From: Rhizobium leguminosarum
GTDB lineage: Bacteria; Pseudomonadota; Alphaproteobacteria; Rhizobiales; Rhizobiaceae
Direction of reading: 5' to 3'
DNA: 64,000 nt
NCBI RefSeq assembly: GCF_001679785.1
Contig: NZ_CP016286.1
Span: forward strand, 310,001 to 374,000
The notes below the pieces were generated by a model. The model did not search any database. It was given only the letters and a program-made list of their open reading frames with translations, and was not told where the DNA came from. Below, piece after piece: positions 24,230-32,556 of this stretch. The position numbers and the translations under genes are program-made. Positions within the stretch are counted from its first letter, which is position 1, and each line of letters opens with the position of its first letter.

Positions 24230-25585
24230 ATGCCCAGGAACCCCTCAACCGGCGTCTATTCAAAGCCTGCCGGTACGACACCCTCTGTCGGCCAGGTCAT
24301 CGACCCGGTACCATGGAATGCGCTGACGACCGACCTCGGTAACGAAATCACCAACTCGCTGCCGCGCGACGGCTCGGCGCCGATGGTCGCTCCCCTAAAA
24401 GCCGCAAGCGGAACAGTTTCCGCGCCAGGTGTCGGCTTCGCCTCGAACCCGCAGACCGGCCTCTATCTGAAGGGCGGCGGGTTGCTGGGGTTCACGCAAA
24501 ACGGCGTCGACGTCGGGTTCGAAAAGGCTTCGGTTTACGCGGCGAAGTCAGGCGATTATACGGCGCTTGCGTCCGACGACAATGCGGTTCATCGCTTCAC
24601 GACTGACGCGACCTTAACCCTGATCGCAGCCGCGACGCTCGGCGCGAACTGGCACTATGCCGTCATTGCCGATGGCGGCGATGTGACGATTGATCCGAAT
24701 GGCGCGGAGACGATCGACGGCGCGGCCACGATGGTCGTTCCGGATGGGTACTCCGCCTTCATTATCTGCAGCGGGTCCGGCTTCTTTTCGAACAAGCTTA
24801 TGACGAGGATCCTAAGCAAAGCCGACAGTTCCGCCGTGGGCGATTTCGTTGTTGGGCTCATCCTTTCGAACAACAGCAGCAGCCCGAACACCCATGTCGA
24901 CTTCGCGGCCGGCTCCGCTCGGTCGGGACCACGCTTCGTCTCCAATTCGTCGTCGATCACAAAGCGGATAAATGGGACGTTCGCGGCCGGGCCCGGCGCT
25001 GGTGGCCTCGACACGGGCTCAGTTGCGGCAAACGCCACCTACTTCACCTATGCACTGCGCCAGGATGACGATCAGACGTTCGATGTCGTGCTGTCGACCT
25101 CTGCGACGATCGCCGGAGTCAACACGGCGCTGCTCACCGGCTACACCATCGTTAAATGCATCGGCGTCGTGCTGACTGACGCAAGCTCGAACATTCGACC
25201 GTTTATCCTGTACCCCCGTGACGAATATACCTTCGTGACGCCGGTCAAGGACGCTGTCAGTGCACCGATCTCTTCGACTTCCGCACTCCTCGCGCTGACG
25301 GTGCCGAATGGTACACGGGTTAAGGCAAAATTGAGATTCCAGTATACTTCCACCGCCACGACTGCCTCCGCGCTTTTTTCAGACCCATCGCAGGGGATAC
25401 TCGCTGCAAGCATCGGCAATGACGGTGGCAACGTCGGCGCTGTCCAGGTCGCCAGCAACTATGCCATCGGCTCAGCGGATATATGGACAAACACGAATAA
25501 GCAGATCCGCCAAGTCGCGGGCGCAGCCGGCATTATATGGATGTGGACCGACGGATTCTATTTTCCGTGTGGGAGAGCTGCGTAA
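24230..25585 (+). CDS. Phage tail fibre-like protein
   Basis: This gene encodes a 451-residue protein with ATG 24230 behind GGAGACGATCA. The N-terminus contains PVPWNALTTDLGNEITNSLPRDGSAPMVAPLKAA, and FASNPQTGLYLKGGG, which occur in tail fibre and collar attachment regions of many phages. The rest is beta-rich, Thr/Ser/Ala-rich and ends in TDGFYFPCGRAA. It probably binds the host surface; the adjacent surface-modification genes fit a receptor-changing theme. Confidence 0.7.
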   Translation: MPRNPSTGVYSKPAGTTPSVGQVIDPVPWNALTTDLGNEITNSLPRDGSAPMVAPLKAASGTVSAPGVGFASNPQTGLYLKGGGLLGFTQNGVDVGFEKASVYAAKSGDYTALASDDNAVHRFTTDATLTLIAAATLGANWHYAVIADGGDVTIDPNGAETIDGAATMVVPDGYSAFIICSGSGFFSNKLMTRILSKADSSAVGDFVVGLILSNNSSSPNTHVDFAAGSARSGPRFVSNSSSITKRINGTFAAGPGAGGLDTGSVAANATYFTYALRQDDDQTFDVVLSTSATIAGVNTALLTGYTIVKCIGVVLTDASSNIRPFILYPRDEYTFVTPVKDAVSAPISSTSALLALTVPNGTRVKAKLRFQYTSTATTASALFSDPSQGILAASIGNDGGNVGAVQVASNYAIGSADIWTNTNKQIRQVAGAAGIIWMWTDGFYFPCGRAA

Positions 25586-25649
25586 CCGGCTCAATGATTC
25601 GCCGCGCAGGGTGTGCTTGACGTCATGAAGTCATTGGTGACCCGGCAGG

Positions 25650-25766
25650 ATGGGAAAAGCAGGATCCTTCGTCAAGGACAGCCCGATAGTGGCAGGAGGG
25701 TCCGCGGCCATGGGCTTTTCAGCCGCCGAAATCGACGCCTTCTTCCAAGCGGCGTCGGACTCCTAA
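25650..25766 (+). CDS. Small phage ORF (38 residues)
   Basis: ATG 25650 opens a 38-codon frame (MGKAGSFVKDSPIVAGG, then MGFSAAEIDAFFQAASDS). Its end overlaps the 3' end of the leftward acyltransferase gene by 48 bases. The C-terminal helix is not a typical chance translation, but there is only a weak AGG upstream. It may be a small accessory protein or a relic of a gene after the fibre. Confidence 0.35.
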   Translation: MGKAGSFVKDSPIVAGGSAAMGFSAAEIDAFFQAASDS

Positions 25767-26747
25767 TTGCTCCATCTTCAGCTTGGCATGGCGCGCGGCA
25801 GCGTGGCATGGCTTCTCGATCCATCGATAAAAGGGATAGACCAGAGCAAGGGAAAGAGCGCAGACGATGATCGGCGCCGTCACGATCAGCTCAACAGCAG
25901 CCGCTGCTATGGCGTGGACGAGGTAAATCGAAAAGCAAGCGGCGCCGATCTTTTCCAGAGACCTTATCGGGCCTCGGTCTGTCGCGGTTCTGATCTCTGC
26001 CAGGATCCAGCATCCCGCTAGCACTGAAAACGGCACCATCGTTAGATAGAAGCCGGCGGCGGTGTTCATCGTCGCCCAATAAAGTGTGGAAGCAGTTACG
26101 GCAGTCACGACACGCCAGGCCCAAACATTGCCTGGAAGTTTCAGGCGGTCGAGGTTTTCAGCGAGATAGCAGCCGAGAAGCCAGGCAGGTAACCCGACGA
26201 CCCAATTGAGTTGCGGCCCGTATTTCATAGCGTTCCCATATTGGTCCGAGCCGAAGCCAATTGCTACGCCATAGGAGGCAATGACCGAAACGGCGATAAG
26301 AACCGGCCATCCGATCCGGCGCGATATCGGTAAGATCAGTGGGTACAGGCAGTAGTAGACGGCTTCGCAGACGACGGACCATAGAATGTAGCCGTCTATC
26401 GGATTGTAGGCCCTCATGCCCATCGCTTGAGCCAGGATGAAGGCGGCGGCCGCAGGTGGTACGATCCGGATCAAGCGGCCGGAGAGGAATGGCGCAACCT
26501 GCAGGTCACGGAACCGATACGGGTAGTGGATGCAGAAGCCGGAAACCACGAAAAAGGCAATTACGGCAGGGTGGCCGGTGAAAATGTATCGCGAGATGCC
26601 AGGCATCGACGGCCCAAGCAAATGTGCGAATACTACAGAGAGCGCGGCAACTGCTCTGACCGTATCAAGGCCTTCGATCCTGTTTGAACTCGGAAGTGAT
26701 CGCATCTCGCGAAGTAACCGCGAAGCGAAAATTTTAGCAATAGACAA
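25719..26747 (-). CDS. Membrane acyltransferase (OafA/acyltransferase 3 type), cargo
   Basis: This gene encodes a 342-residue integral membrane protein. RIEGLDTVRAVAALSVVFAH is the defining opening with the catalytic His near residue 42, followed by FFVVSGFCIHYPYRFR (near 73) and about ten hydrophobic segments, and FSIYLVHAI near the end. Such enzymes O-acetylate lipopolysaccharide or exopolysaccharide. It runs against the phage genes, as conversion genes often do, and is divergent from the next cargo gene. Confidence 0.88.
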   Translation of the reverse strand: MSIAKIFASRLLREMRSLPSSNRIEGLDTVRAVAALSVVFAHLLGPSMPGISRYIFTGHPAVIAFFVVSGFCIHYPYRFRDLQVAPFLSGRLIRIVPPAAAAFILAQAMGMRAYNPIDGYILWSVVCEAVYYCLYPLILPISRRIGWPVLIAVSVIASYGVAIGFGSDQYGNAMKYGPQLNWVVGLPAWLLGCYLAENLDRLKLPGNVWAWRVVTAVTASTLYWATMNTAAGFYLTMVPFSVLAGCWILAEIRTATDRGPIRSLEKIGAACFSIYLVHAIAAAAVELIVTAPIIVCALSLALVYPFYRWIEKPCHAAARHAKLKMEQLGVRRRLEEGVDFGG

Positions 26748-26983
26748 CCATTAGTGTACCTCTTGGTACCAATATTTATTTAGCCGTCGACATTGAATTT
26801 GCATGGAATCGCGACCTCGTCGCTGCTCCTCAGGGAATTGGCGGCAACGGTGCTCAAGCTGGGCTAACCCACGCAACCTGTTTACCAACATCGCTCTCCA
26901 AGTTTCCAGCGGGGGATATGCACACGCGATCTCTGGCAATAACTGACGACGTGAGCTAATGACCTCCGAACTTGGAGGAAATC
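26748..26983. promoter_or_regulatory. Divergent promoter region of two cargo genes
   Basis: This AT-richer 236-base stretch lies between two divergent acyltransferase genes. A short hairpin GTACC-TCTT-GGTAC (26756-26769) lies near the leftward start, and CTTGGAGGAA (26971-26980) is the ribosome binding site of the rightward gene. Promoters for both genes are expected here, but no box was confidently read. Confidence 0.4.
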
Positions 26984-27541
26984 ATGGCAGCCGATAAAGC
27001 GTCGTACCGGAATCGCGGAGGAATTCTTCAGCGTCTCGTTAGCGCCTACAAGCGATTTCGCTACTTCAGCCGTGCCGGCTCGAATCTGGTTGTCAAGCGC
27101 AGCGCAGAGTTCCGGATGGTGAAGCACGCCGTTCTTGAGGTCGGCAGCAATGTCACAATACAAGACTATTCGTTCTTCCAGCTCACGATGCCTGAGCCGA
27201 AGGTGTTTATTGGAAACAACACCGTCATTGGGCGCCGGAACATCATCACGGCCAAGAACCGTATATCTATAGGCAATGATGTGCTGATCGGTTCAGATGT
27301 CCAGATCATCGATCACGGCCACGGCATGAGGCGAGACGTACCGATCAGGCTTCAGAAGGCCGAAATCGGCTTTGTCGAAATTGGTGATGATGTCTGGATT
27401 GGTGCGGGTGCCAAAATACTGATGAACGTCACGATAGGGACCGGTGCCGTAATCGGAGCAAATTCCGTCGTCACCGCCGATATTCCCGACTATGCGATCG
27501 CGGTGGGTTCACCGGCGAAAGTTATCAAGTACCGCACTTAA
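26984..27541 (+). CDS. Hexapeptide-repeat acyltransferase (LbH type), cargo
   Basis: This gene encodes a 185-residue protein with ATG 26984 behind GGAGGAA. The left-handed beta helix is visible as IGNNTVIGRRNIITAKNR, ISIGNDVLIGSDVQIIDHGH and IGDDVWIGAGAKILMNVTIG. It closes with VTADIPDYAIAVGSPAKVIK, as in sugar O-acetyltransferases of the WcaF/NodL/CysE group. Asp-His-Gly-His near residue 112 holds the catalytic His. The likely role is O-acetylation of a surface sugar. Confidence 0.85.
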   Translation: MAADKASYRNRGGILQRLVSAYKRFRYFSRAGSNLVVKRSAEFRMVKHAVLEVGSNVTIQDYSFFQLTMPEPKVFIGNNTVIGRRNIITAKNRISIGNDVLIGSDVQIIDHGHGMRRDVPIRLQKAEIGFVEIGDDVWIGAGAKILMNVTIGTGAVIGANSVVTADIPDYAIAVGSPAKVIKYRT

Positions 27542-27661
27542 ATCGGATTGTAAGTGGGGTCGAATTTGGGACGTACCGCGTCCCGTACTGTATCGAGCGC
27601 ATCATGCGCGACCATTGATGCCGTCGTGCCATGTGATTTTTAACTCTAGCTCCTTCTCAGC

Positions 27662-28060
27662 CTGACCAGCGGATGGGCGAGCCGCGAGGTCAATCTACTG
27701 GCGTTGAAGGCAGCGCTTAAGCGGCGATCGACGCGGCGGCCGAGACCGAGCGCCTGGAATACATCTCGGCCGGCGCCGGCCAAGCTCTGACCTATGCGGA
27801 GAAGGCAGATCAGGCTGGCGCCTATCTGGAAGCGGCCGCACCTGTCGACGAGGATTATCCGCTGCTCGTCGCCGAGATCGGCATCACGGGAGCAACGACC
27901 GCAGAGGTCGCGAACGTCATCAATGCAAGCTTTGTCGCCTGGCAGACGATCGGGGCGGCGATCGAGGCCACACGCCTTGGGACTAAGAAAGGCGATCGAC
28001 GCGGCAACCGATGCAGAGGCGGCCATAGGGGCAGCGACCGTTGTCAACTGGCCATCGTGA
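27662..28060 (+). pseudogene. Broken phage tail accessory gene
   Basis: The segment can be read as one protein only by crossing frames twice. LTSGWASREVNLLALKAAL runs to 27718, then in another frame AAIDAAAETERLEYISAGAG and so on to ATRLGTKK (about 27985), then AIDAATDAEAAIGAATVVNW to the TGA at 28058. Each crossing is one base. It resembles small tail accessory proteins of prophages. The gene was probably lost after the cargo genes arrived on each side. Confidence 0.65.
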
Positions 28061-28152
28061 TGCACCGCATACAATAAACTCTGACGCGGCTAACGTTTAG
28101 GAGCACTTTCAATCCCGGTAGGATTGCGTTATTCCGCCGAGAGACGGAGGGA

Positions 28153-29304
28153 TTGGACTTGGATGCTCCTGCACATCGAGAGTTAGACATACAGGCGCGC
28201 GGTCGCATACGCGGTTTAGATGGACTTAGAGCAGTATCGCTACTTCTGGTGCTGATGGCTCATTGGTCACCGCTTCCCTATCTTAACAACGTCGCCGAAT
28301 GGGGGCGAGGCGGGCTCGTAGTTTTCTTCGTCATCAGCGGTTTTTTGATCACGAGAATACTTGTCGACTTAGCCGGCCGAAGGCGTGAGGTTGAGGGGGT
28401 GCAGCTTCTCAAGGGCTTCTATGGCCGCCGATTCTTCCGCATTCAACCCATCTATTATCTGGCACTCGCATTTGTCATTTGCATATCGCTGAATAGCGCT
28501 GTGCGGGAGGATGTGATTTATCACGTCTTCTTCGTGCAGAATCTTTCAAATGTGTTGCTACGAAGCGATATCGGAACTTATGGACCAGCCGCCCCGTGGT
28601 GGTCGCTTGCTGTTGAAGAGCAGTTCTATGTTTTCTGGGCGCCAATCGTCATCTTTCTCCGGCCGAATGCTTGGAGGCTTTCGCTATTGGGAGCATTTGC
28701 CCTTGCGATCGGCTGGCGCGCTTTTGCCTGGTATGCCGATCTTGGGCAGGCGAATGTGCTCGTCACATTCGGAAATCTGGATTCGCTGGCTGCTGGTGCA
28801 GCGGTCGCCATCGTCATTTCGACAGGCCGGATTACGCCCGCGGTGTCGCGCTGTTTCTCCGTAATTCTGACGGTTGGCATCGTGGGACTCTGCCTGCTGT
28901 CATTGACGGAGATGAGCGAAGGTATACTCGCGTTTCGGACTAGCTTTGTTGGCAAAGTACTTGCCGACGTGCCGGTTTATATGATCGCCTCATCGCTGAT
29001 ATTTTTCTTGGCTGTCGGCAGGGCGACGACCGCAGCGAAGGTTATGGAAACCCCGGTTCTAGTGTTCATAGGCAAGCGTAGCTATGGTGCCTATGTCTAT
29101 CATCAGGTCGTGAACTACACGTTCTTTTTCTTCGTGACACCCCATTGGCTGGAGCCAAGTTTCGGCGTGAAGCCTCAATTGCATGGTCCCGGTGAGTTCT
29201 TAGTTTTCACGGCAATAACGCTGCTGCTCGCAGCCCTGTCCTACAAATACATCGAGCAGCCGATATTCAGGCTTCGTGATCGGATCTATCCGACTACTCG
29301 ATAG
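28153..29304 (+). CDS. Membrane acyltransferase (OafA type), second copy, cargo
   Basis: This gene encodes a 383-residue membrane protein starting at TTG 28153 (a second TTG lies two codons on), behind GGAGGGA. GRIRGLDGLRAVSLLLVLMAH (catalytic His near residue 36), GGLVVFFVISGFLITRILVD, YGRRFFRIQPIYYLAL and WWSLAVEEQFYVFWAP are all classic acyltransferase-3 landmarks. SYGAYVYHQVVNY near the C-terminus is the final conserved helix. It is not a close copy of the 25719 gene. It likely acetylates another surface sugar. Confidence 0.9.
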   Translation: MDLDAPAHRELDIQARGRIRGLDGLRAVSLLLVLMAHWSPLPYLNNVAEWGRGGLVVFFVISGFLITRILVDLAGRRREVEGVQLLKGFYGRRFFRIQPIYYLALAFVICISLNSAVREDVIYHVFFVQNLSNVLLRSDIGTYGPAAPWWSLAVEEQFYVFWAPIVIFLRPNAWRLSLLGAFALAIGWRAFAWYADLGQANVLVTFGNLDSLAAGAAVAIVISTGRITPAVSRCFSVILTVGIVGLCLLSLTEMSEGILAFRTSFVGKVLADVPVYMIASSLIFFLAVGRATTAAKVMETPVLVFIGKRSYGAYVYHQVVNYTFFFFVTPHWLEPSFGVKPQLHGPGEFLVFTAITLLLAALSYKYIEQPIFRLRDRIYPTTR

Positions 29305-29400
29305 CGTTCGTTGAACGTGTCGCCTTACTGAATAACCAAAAGACGTCGCCCGTCTCCTTCGACACGGGTGCGTCGCCACATCCAAAATCCGGAGCCTCCC

Positions 29401-29655
29401 ATGCTCGTCCATAACTGGCGCGAGGTGCTGAAACGCGCCTGGAGCGTACGCCTCATGGTGCTCGCTCTGCTCTTCATCGTCCTTGAGCCGATCTACACCT
29501 TCGTGGCCGCAACCTGGGTAGCGAAGAACATCTACATCCAACTCGGCATGTCGATCGTCACCGGGCTTATCACCCTCGCGGCAATCATCGCCCGCATCTT
29601 CGTCCAGCAGAAAATCTCAGGAGACTTGAATGGCAAACCGCCTGCAGAAGGGTAG
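29401..29655 (+). CDS. Phage holin-like protein (DUF7940 type)
   Basis: This gene encodes an 84-residue protein. VHNWREVLKRAWSVRLMVLA is the opening of small holin-like proteins of proteobacterial phages. Two hydrophobic segments (VLALLFIVLEPIYTFVAATW and LGMSIVTGLITLAAIIARIF) form a hairpin in the membrane. It is the first gene of a complete lysis cassette and overlaps the endolysin start by 26 bases. Confidence 0.75.
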   Translation: MLVHNWREVLKRAWSVRLMVLALLFIVLEPIYTFVAATWVAKNIYIQLGMSIVTGLITLAAIIARIFVQQKISGDLNGKPPAEG

Positions 29656-30094
29656 TGCCGCCGCGGCCATGGCCGTGGCGCTCGTCGGATCATTCGAGGG
29701 GCTGCGCCAGAATGCCTATCCCGATCCGGCGACGCAAGGAAAGCCGTGGACGATCTGCTATGGCAGCACCAATGGCGTGAAGCCGGGGGACCGCAAGACG
29801 GTGGAGCAATGCAAGGCGCTCCTGGCGCTGGAGCTGCAGACCTATGCCGGCGGCATCGAAAGCTGCGTGCGCGTGGCCCTGCCGGATGCGCGCTTCGTGG
29901 CGCTGACCTCCTTTGCCTATAATGTCGGCGTCAAGGCGGCCTGCGGCTCGAGCGCAATCAGGCTCATCAATCAGGGCAGGACGGCTGAGGGCTGCGAGGC
30001 GCTGTTGAAGTGGAACCGCGCGGCCGGCATCGTCTTTCCCGGCCTTATCAGGCGCCGGCAGAAAGAGCGCCAGTTCTGCCTCGAGGGCATCTGA
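29630..30094 (+). CDS. Phage endolysin, GH24 lysozyme
   Basis: This gene encodes a 154-residue muramidase. SFEGLRQNAYPDPAT holds the catalytic Glu 23 and Asp 32 in the GH24 spacing, and PWTICYGSTNGV (Thr 41) completes the triad with three extra residues between. ALTSFAYNVGVKAACGSS and RRRQKERQFCLEG are family-typical. The N-terminal AAAAMAVALVGSF may act as a signal-anchor-release segment. It cleaves the host wall at the end of the lytic cycle. Confidence 0.9.
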   Translation: MANRLQKGSAAAAMAVALVGSFEGLRQNAYPDPATQGKPWTICYGSTNGVKPGDRKTVEQCKALLALELQTYAGGIESCVRVALPDARFVALTSFAYNVGVKAACGSSAIRLINQGRTAEGCEALLKWNRAAGIVFPGLIRRRQKERQFCLEGI

Positions 30095-30456
30095 TGTTCG
30101 GGCTCCTCGACACGCTCAAGATGGGCGCCGGCCTCGCCGGTGGCCTGATGCTCTATCACCTCTATGCCGTCTCGATCGGCTATCCCTCGGCGGCAAGGCA
30201 GGCGCGCGCCGGCTATGTCCTTGTTGCCGAGAAGAGCGCAGCCGAGGCCCAGGCGGCCGAGATGGAACGCCAGCGCAACGCCGCCGCCCAGGCGACCGAA
30301 GAGCATCGCAAGCGCCTCGCCGCTGCCTCGGCCGCCGAGCAGGCCGCCAGAGACACACTCGAAACCGAGATCCAATCCTATGAGCTTCAGCTTTCGGAAA
30401 AGAACCGCGCTTGCGCTGTCACTGCTGCTGATCGTCAATGGCTGCTCCGCCACTGA
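30094..30456 (+). CDS. Inner-membrane spanin (Rz-like)
   Basis: This gene encodes a 120-residue protein. One N-terminal hydrophobic segment (MGAGLAGGLMLYHLYAVSIG) precedes a long Ala/Glu/Gln-rich coiled coil (AEAQAAEMERQRNAAAQATE and further). This is the shape of an Rz i-spanin. The ATG overlaps the endolysin stop (TGATG). The C-terminal end overlaps the o-spanin gene in another frame. It works with the lipoprotein partner to fuse inner and outer membranes. Confidence 0.75.
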   Translation: MFGLLDTLKMGAGLAGGLMLYHLYAVSIGYPSAARQARAGYVLVAEKSAAEAQAAEMERQRNAAAQATEEHRKRLAAASAAEQAARDTLETEIQSYELQLSEKNRACAVTAADRQWLLRH

Positions 30457-30688
30457 GCGATTGAACAAGGCGGCGGTGACGAAGGGGCAGGCGGCGGCCG
30501 GCCTCGCTCTGCCGCCGTTGCCGGACGATCTCCGCCGGCAGGAAGCGCATGCGCCGGTTGTCGAAGGCGAGCCCGTCATCGCCATCCTCGCCCGCGAGCG
30601 GCAGGCGCTCGACCGCGCCAATGCCCGCCAAGTGCGCACCATCCAATTCTACGACGACCTCACCAGAAAATACGGAACACGCCGATGA
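30380..30688 (+). CDS. Outer-membrane spanin lipoprotein (Rz1-like)
   Basis: This gene encodes a 102-residue protein whose first 77 bases overlap the i-spanin in another frame. LALSLLLIVNGCSATERLNK is a lipoprotein signal with the lipobox VNGC. A Pro-containing stretch (LALPPLPDDLRR) follows, as in Rz1 proteins, though this one is longer than usual. It should sit on the outer membrane and bind the i-spanin. Confidence 0.75.
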   Translation: MSFSFRKRTALALSLLLIVNGCSATERLNKAAVTKGQAAAGLALPPLPDDLRRQEAHAPVVEGEPVIAILARERQALDRANARQVRTIQFYDDLTRKYGTRR

Positions 30689-32526
30689 TGAACGCTATTT
30701 CGCTTGCCCTTGCGAATCCGATGCTGAGAGGTGGAGGCGGGGCGGGCGGCGACCCCGATCGCTACATGTTCTTCGCGACCCGCAATCGCATGCCGTCTGG
30801 AAACATCGTCACCGCCGCATCCGGCACGAATTATGTCTGCAGCAAGATTGTCGTCAACACGCCGCAGTACAAGACCAGGACCTTCCGCTTTCACCTCTCG
30901 GGCTTCGCCTCGACAGAAGGCGGAAACTCGCCGCAGGAAACGGTCGTCACCGGCACGATCGGCACGCCCGGTAATTCAGTGGTCGCCGATGCGATGTTCA
31001 TCAGGGTCGCAGGCGTCTTTTATCAATGCACCTTCGCCGGCCTGAACACGGTGACCGTCGCCGATCAGACGAATGGCGCCTGGACGGACGAGCTGACCAT
31101 TCCCGATGTCGCGCCGGAAAGCGAAATCGAAATCTGGCTGTTTTATCATACCGCCGTCGGCGAGAAGATCTGGCCGGTCTACCGCATCCAGAAGCATCGC
31201 GGCGAGCGCGTCTGGGGTGCAGGCGATCTCGCCACGCTGCTCGCCTTCAAGGACACGCCCCTCGCCGACAGCACGGCGGCACTCGATATCAATTACGCGA
31301 CCGTCACCCAGCCGCAATATTACGGGCCTGACTTCATGGTCGCCAAGGGTGATTGGGATGGAAGGCCGGTCGTTCTCGGCCTTGTGGACAGCATCGGTGA
31401 GGCGCGCCAGCAGTTTTCCGCCGCTGCCGATGCGCGCGGCAATCTCGGCTGGTTGCGCCGCTGGCTCGATAGGGATGGCGGCATCGGCCGCATTCCGCAT
31501 CTGATGATCGGCATGCCGGGAAACGGTTCGGTGCGAGAGCTCACCGGCACCGGGGCTGCGATCGCGACCCGGCGCTGGGCCATTCTCGACGAGATCACCG
31601 CCTTCAACAACAACAAGAAGCCGTTCACCGTCATCGCCAACCAGATGGGGCAGAACGATACGGCCGCCACCTACACGCAGTTCTTCAACACCAACTATAG
31701 AAGCCTGGTGACACGGCTTCGGGCGCGCTACCCCGGCGTCAAAATCGTCGCCTTGCCGCCGCTCGGCCGCACGGTTTCCACCCGCGCGGTCACCCTGACA
31801 TCGGTCGGCACCGTCGTCACGGCAACCATCGCGTCGGGCATCAACGGGCTCGCGACCGGCCAGACGGTGTCGATCTCCGGCGCTGCGCAGACGGAGTATA
31901 ACGGCAATGTGGTGATCACGGTCACCGGGCCGAACAGCTTTACCTATAATTTCGCCGGATCGGCGACATCGCCGGCGACCGGCACAATCACCGCCAACGA
32001 TCTCTACCTCAGGGCCGCCTACCAGAGCTTCTCGGCCAACAACACCTGGCCGGCGGACGGCACGGATGCCTCGGGCAAATGGCGGCTGCGCGCCGATATC
32101 CTGGCGAAGACCTCGGCCTGCTGCGACGATGCGATCGATACCTATGCGGCCTGGGTTTCCGGTGAAAGGGATGGCGTCTGGCCCGGCATGCTGGAACTGC
32201 CGAGCACGGTGGTGACCGTGCAGTCGGGCACGGATGGAGTCGCGACCTACACGACGATCGAAGTGGCGGATGCCAGCATCTTCGGGCCGGAGCAGGAGAT
32301 CAGCACCTATGCCGGGCCGGATGGCCTTGCCCGCCTGTCGACCACGTCGATCGGCAGCGTCTCCGGCAATATGATCACCATCTCGATCCCGCGCTCCACG
32401 GTGCTGCCGGTCGGCTCCATCGTGCGGCCGAGCGTCACGCCGGATGGCGTTCATCCCTATGGCGTCGTGATCGACCGTAGCGCGGGCGGCATTCCCCAAT
32501 CCGAGAAGGTGAAATTCAATCCATAG
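30685..32526 (+). CDS. SGNH-hydrolase-like virion protein
   Basis: This gene encodes a 613-residue protein. The three SGNH blocks can be seen far apart: GLVDSIGEAR (Ser 236), MGQND (Gly 322 to Asp 325) and DGVHPYG (Asp 587, His 590). An inserted Thr/Gly-rich Ig-like piece (about 370-435, VTLTSVGTVVTATIASG and GPNSFTYNFAG) separates blocks III and V. The N-terminal 200 residues are beta-rich and may attach it to the virion. Such enzymes de-acetylate or cleave esters on host polysaccharide. Confidence 0.65.
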   Translation: MMNAISLALANPMLRGGGGAGGDPDRYMFFATRNRMPSGNIVTAASGTNYVCSKIVVNTPQYKTRTFRFHLSGFASTEGGNSPQETVVTGTIGTPGNSVVADAMFIRVAGVFYQCTFAGLNTVTVADQTNGAWTDELTIPDVAPESEIEIWLFYHTAVGEKIWPVYRIQKHRGERVWGAGDLATLLAFKDTPLADSTAALDINYATVTQPQYYGPDFMVAKGDWDGRPVVLGLVDSIGEARQQFSAAADARGNLGWLRRWLDRDGGIGRIPHLMIGMPGNGSVRELTGTGAAIATRRWAILDEITAFNNNKKPFTVIANQMGQNDTAATYTQFFNTNYRSLVTRLRARYPGVKIVALPPLGRTVSTRAVTLTSVGTVVTATIASGINGLATGQTVSISGAAQTEYNGNVVITVTGPNSFTYNFAGSATSPATGTITANDLYLRAAYQSFSANNTWPADGTDASGKWRLRADILAKTSACCDDAIDTYAAWVSGERDGVWPGMLELPSTVVTVQSGTDGVATYTTIEVADASIFGPEQEISTYAGPDGLARLSTTSIGSVSGNMITISIPRSTVLPVGSIVRPSVTPDGVHPYGVVIDRSAGGIPQSEKVKFNP

Positions 32527-32529
32527 GCG

Positions 32530-32555
32530 GAGGCAACGAAGGGGCCTTCGGCCTC
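32530..32555. terminator. Hairpin between convergent genes
   Basis: GAGGC (32530-32534) pairs with GCCTC (32551-32555), and inside CGAAGG (32537-32542) pairs with CCTTCG (32545-32550). It starts four bases past the stop of the SGNH gene and ends just before the stop of the leftward 45-residue gene. There is no T-run, so it may be a bidirectional end or just a stable hairpin. Confidence 0.4.
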
Positions 32556-32556
32556 G

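Noticed and set aside
24064..29400. Similar 20-base strings ACGGGTGCGTTGCCATGTCC and ACGGGTGCGTCGCCACATCC bordering the cargo block
   Set aside because: About 17 of 20 bases agree, but the strings are short and one lies in a region with other repeats; too weak to call a recombination site.
30976..32499. Leftward 507-codon open frame opposite the SGNH-like gene
   Set aside because: It is a shadow of a GC-rich gene whose coding strand has clear catalytic blocks and a start overlap with the o-spanin gene.
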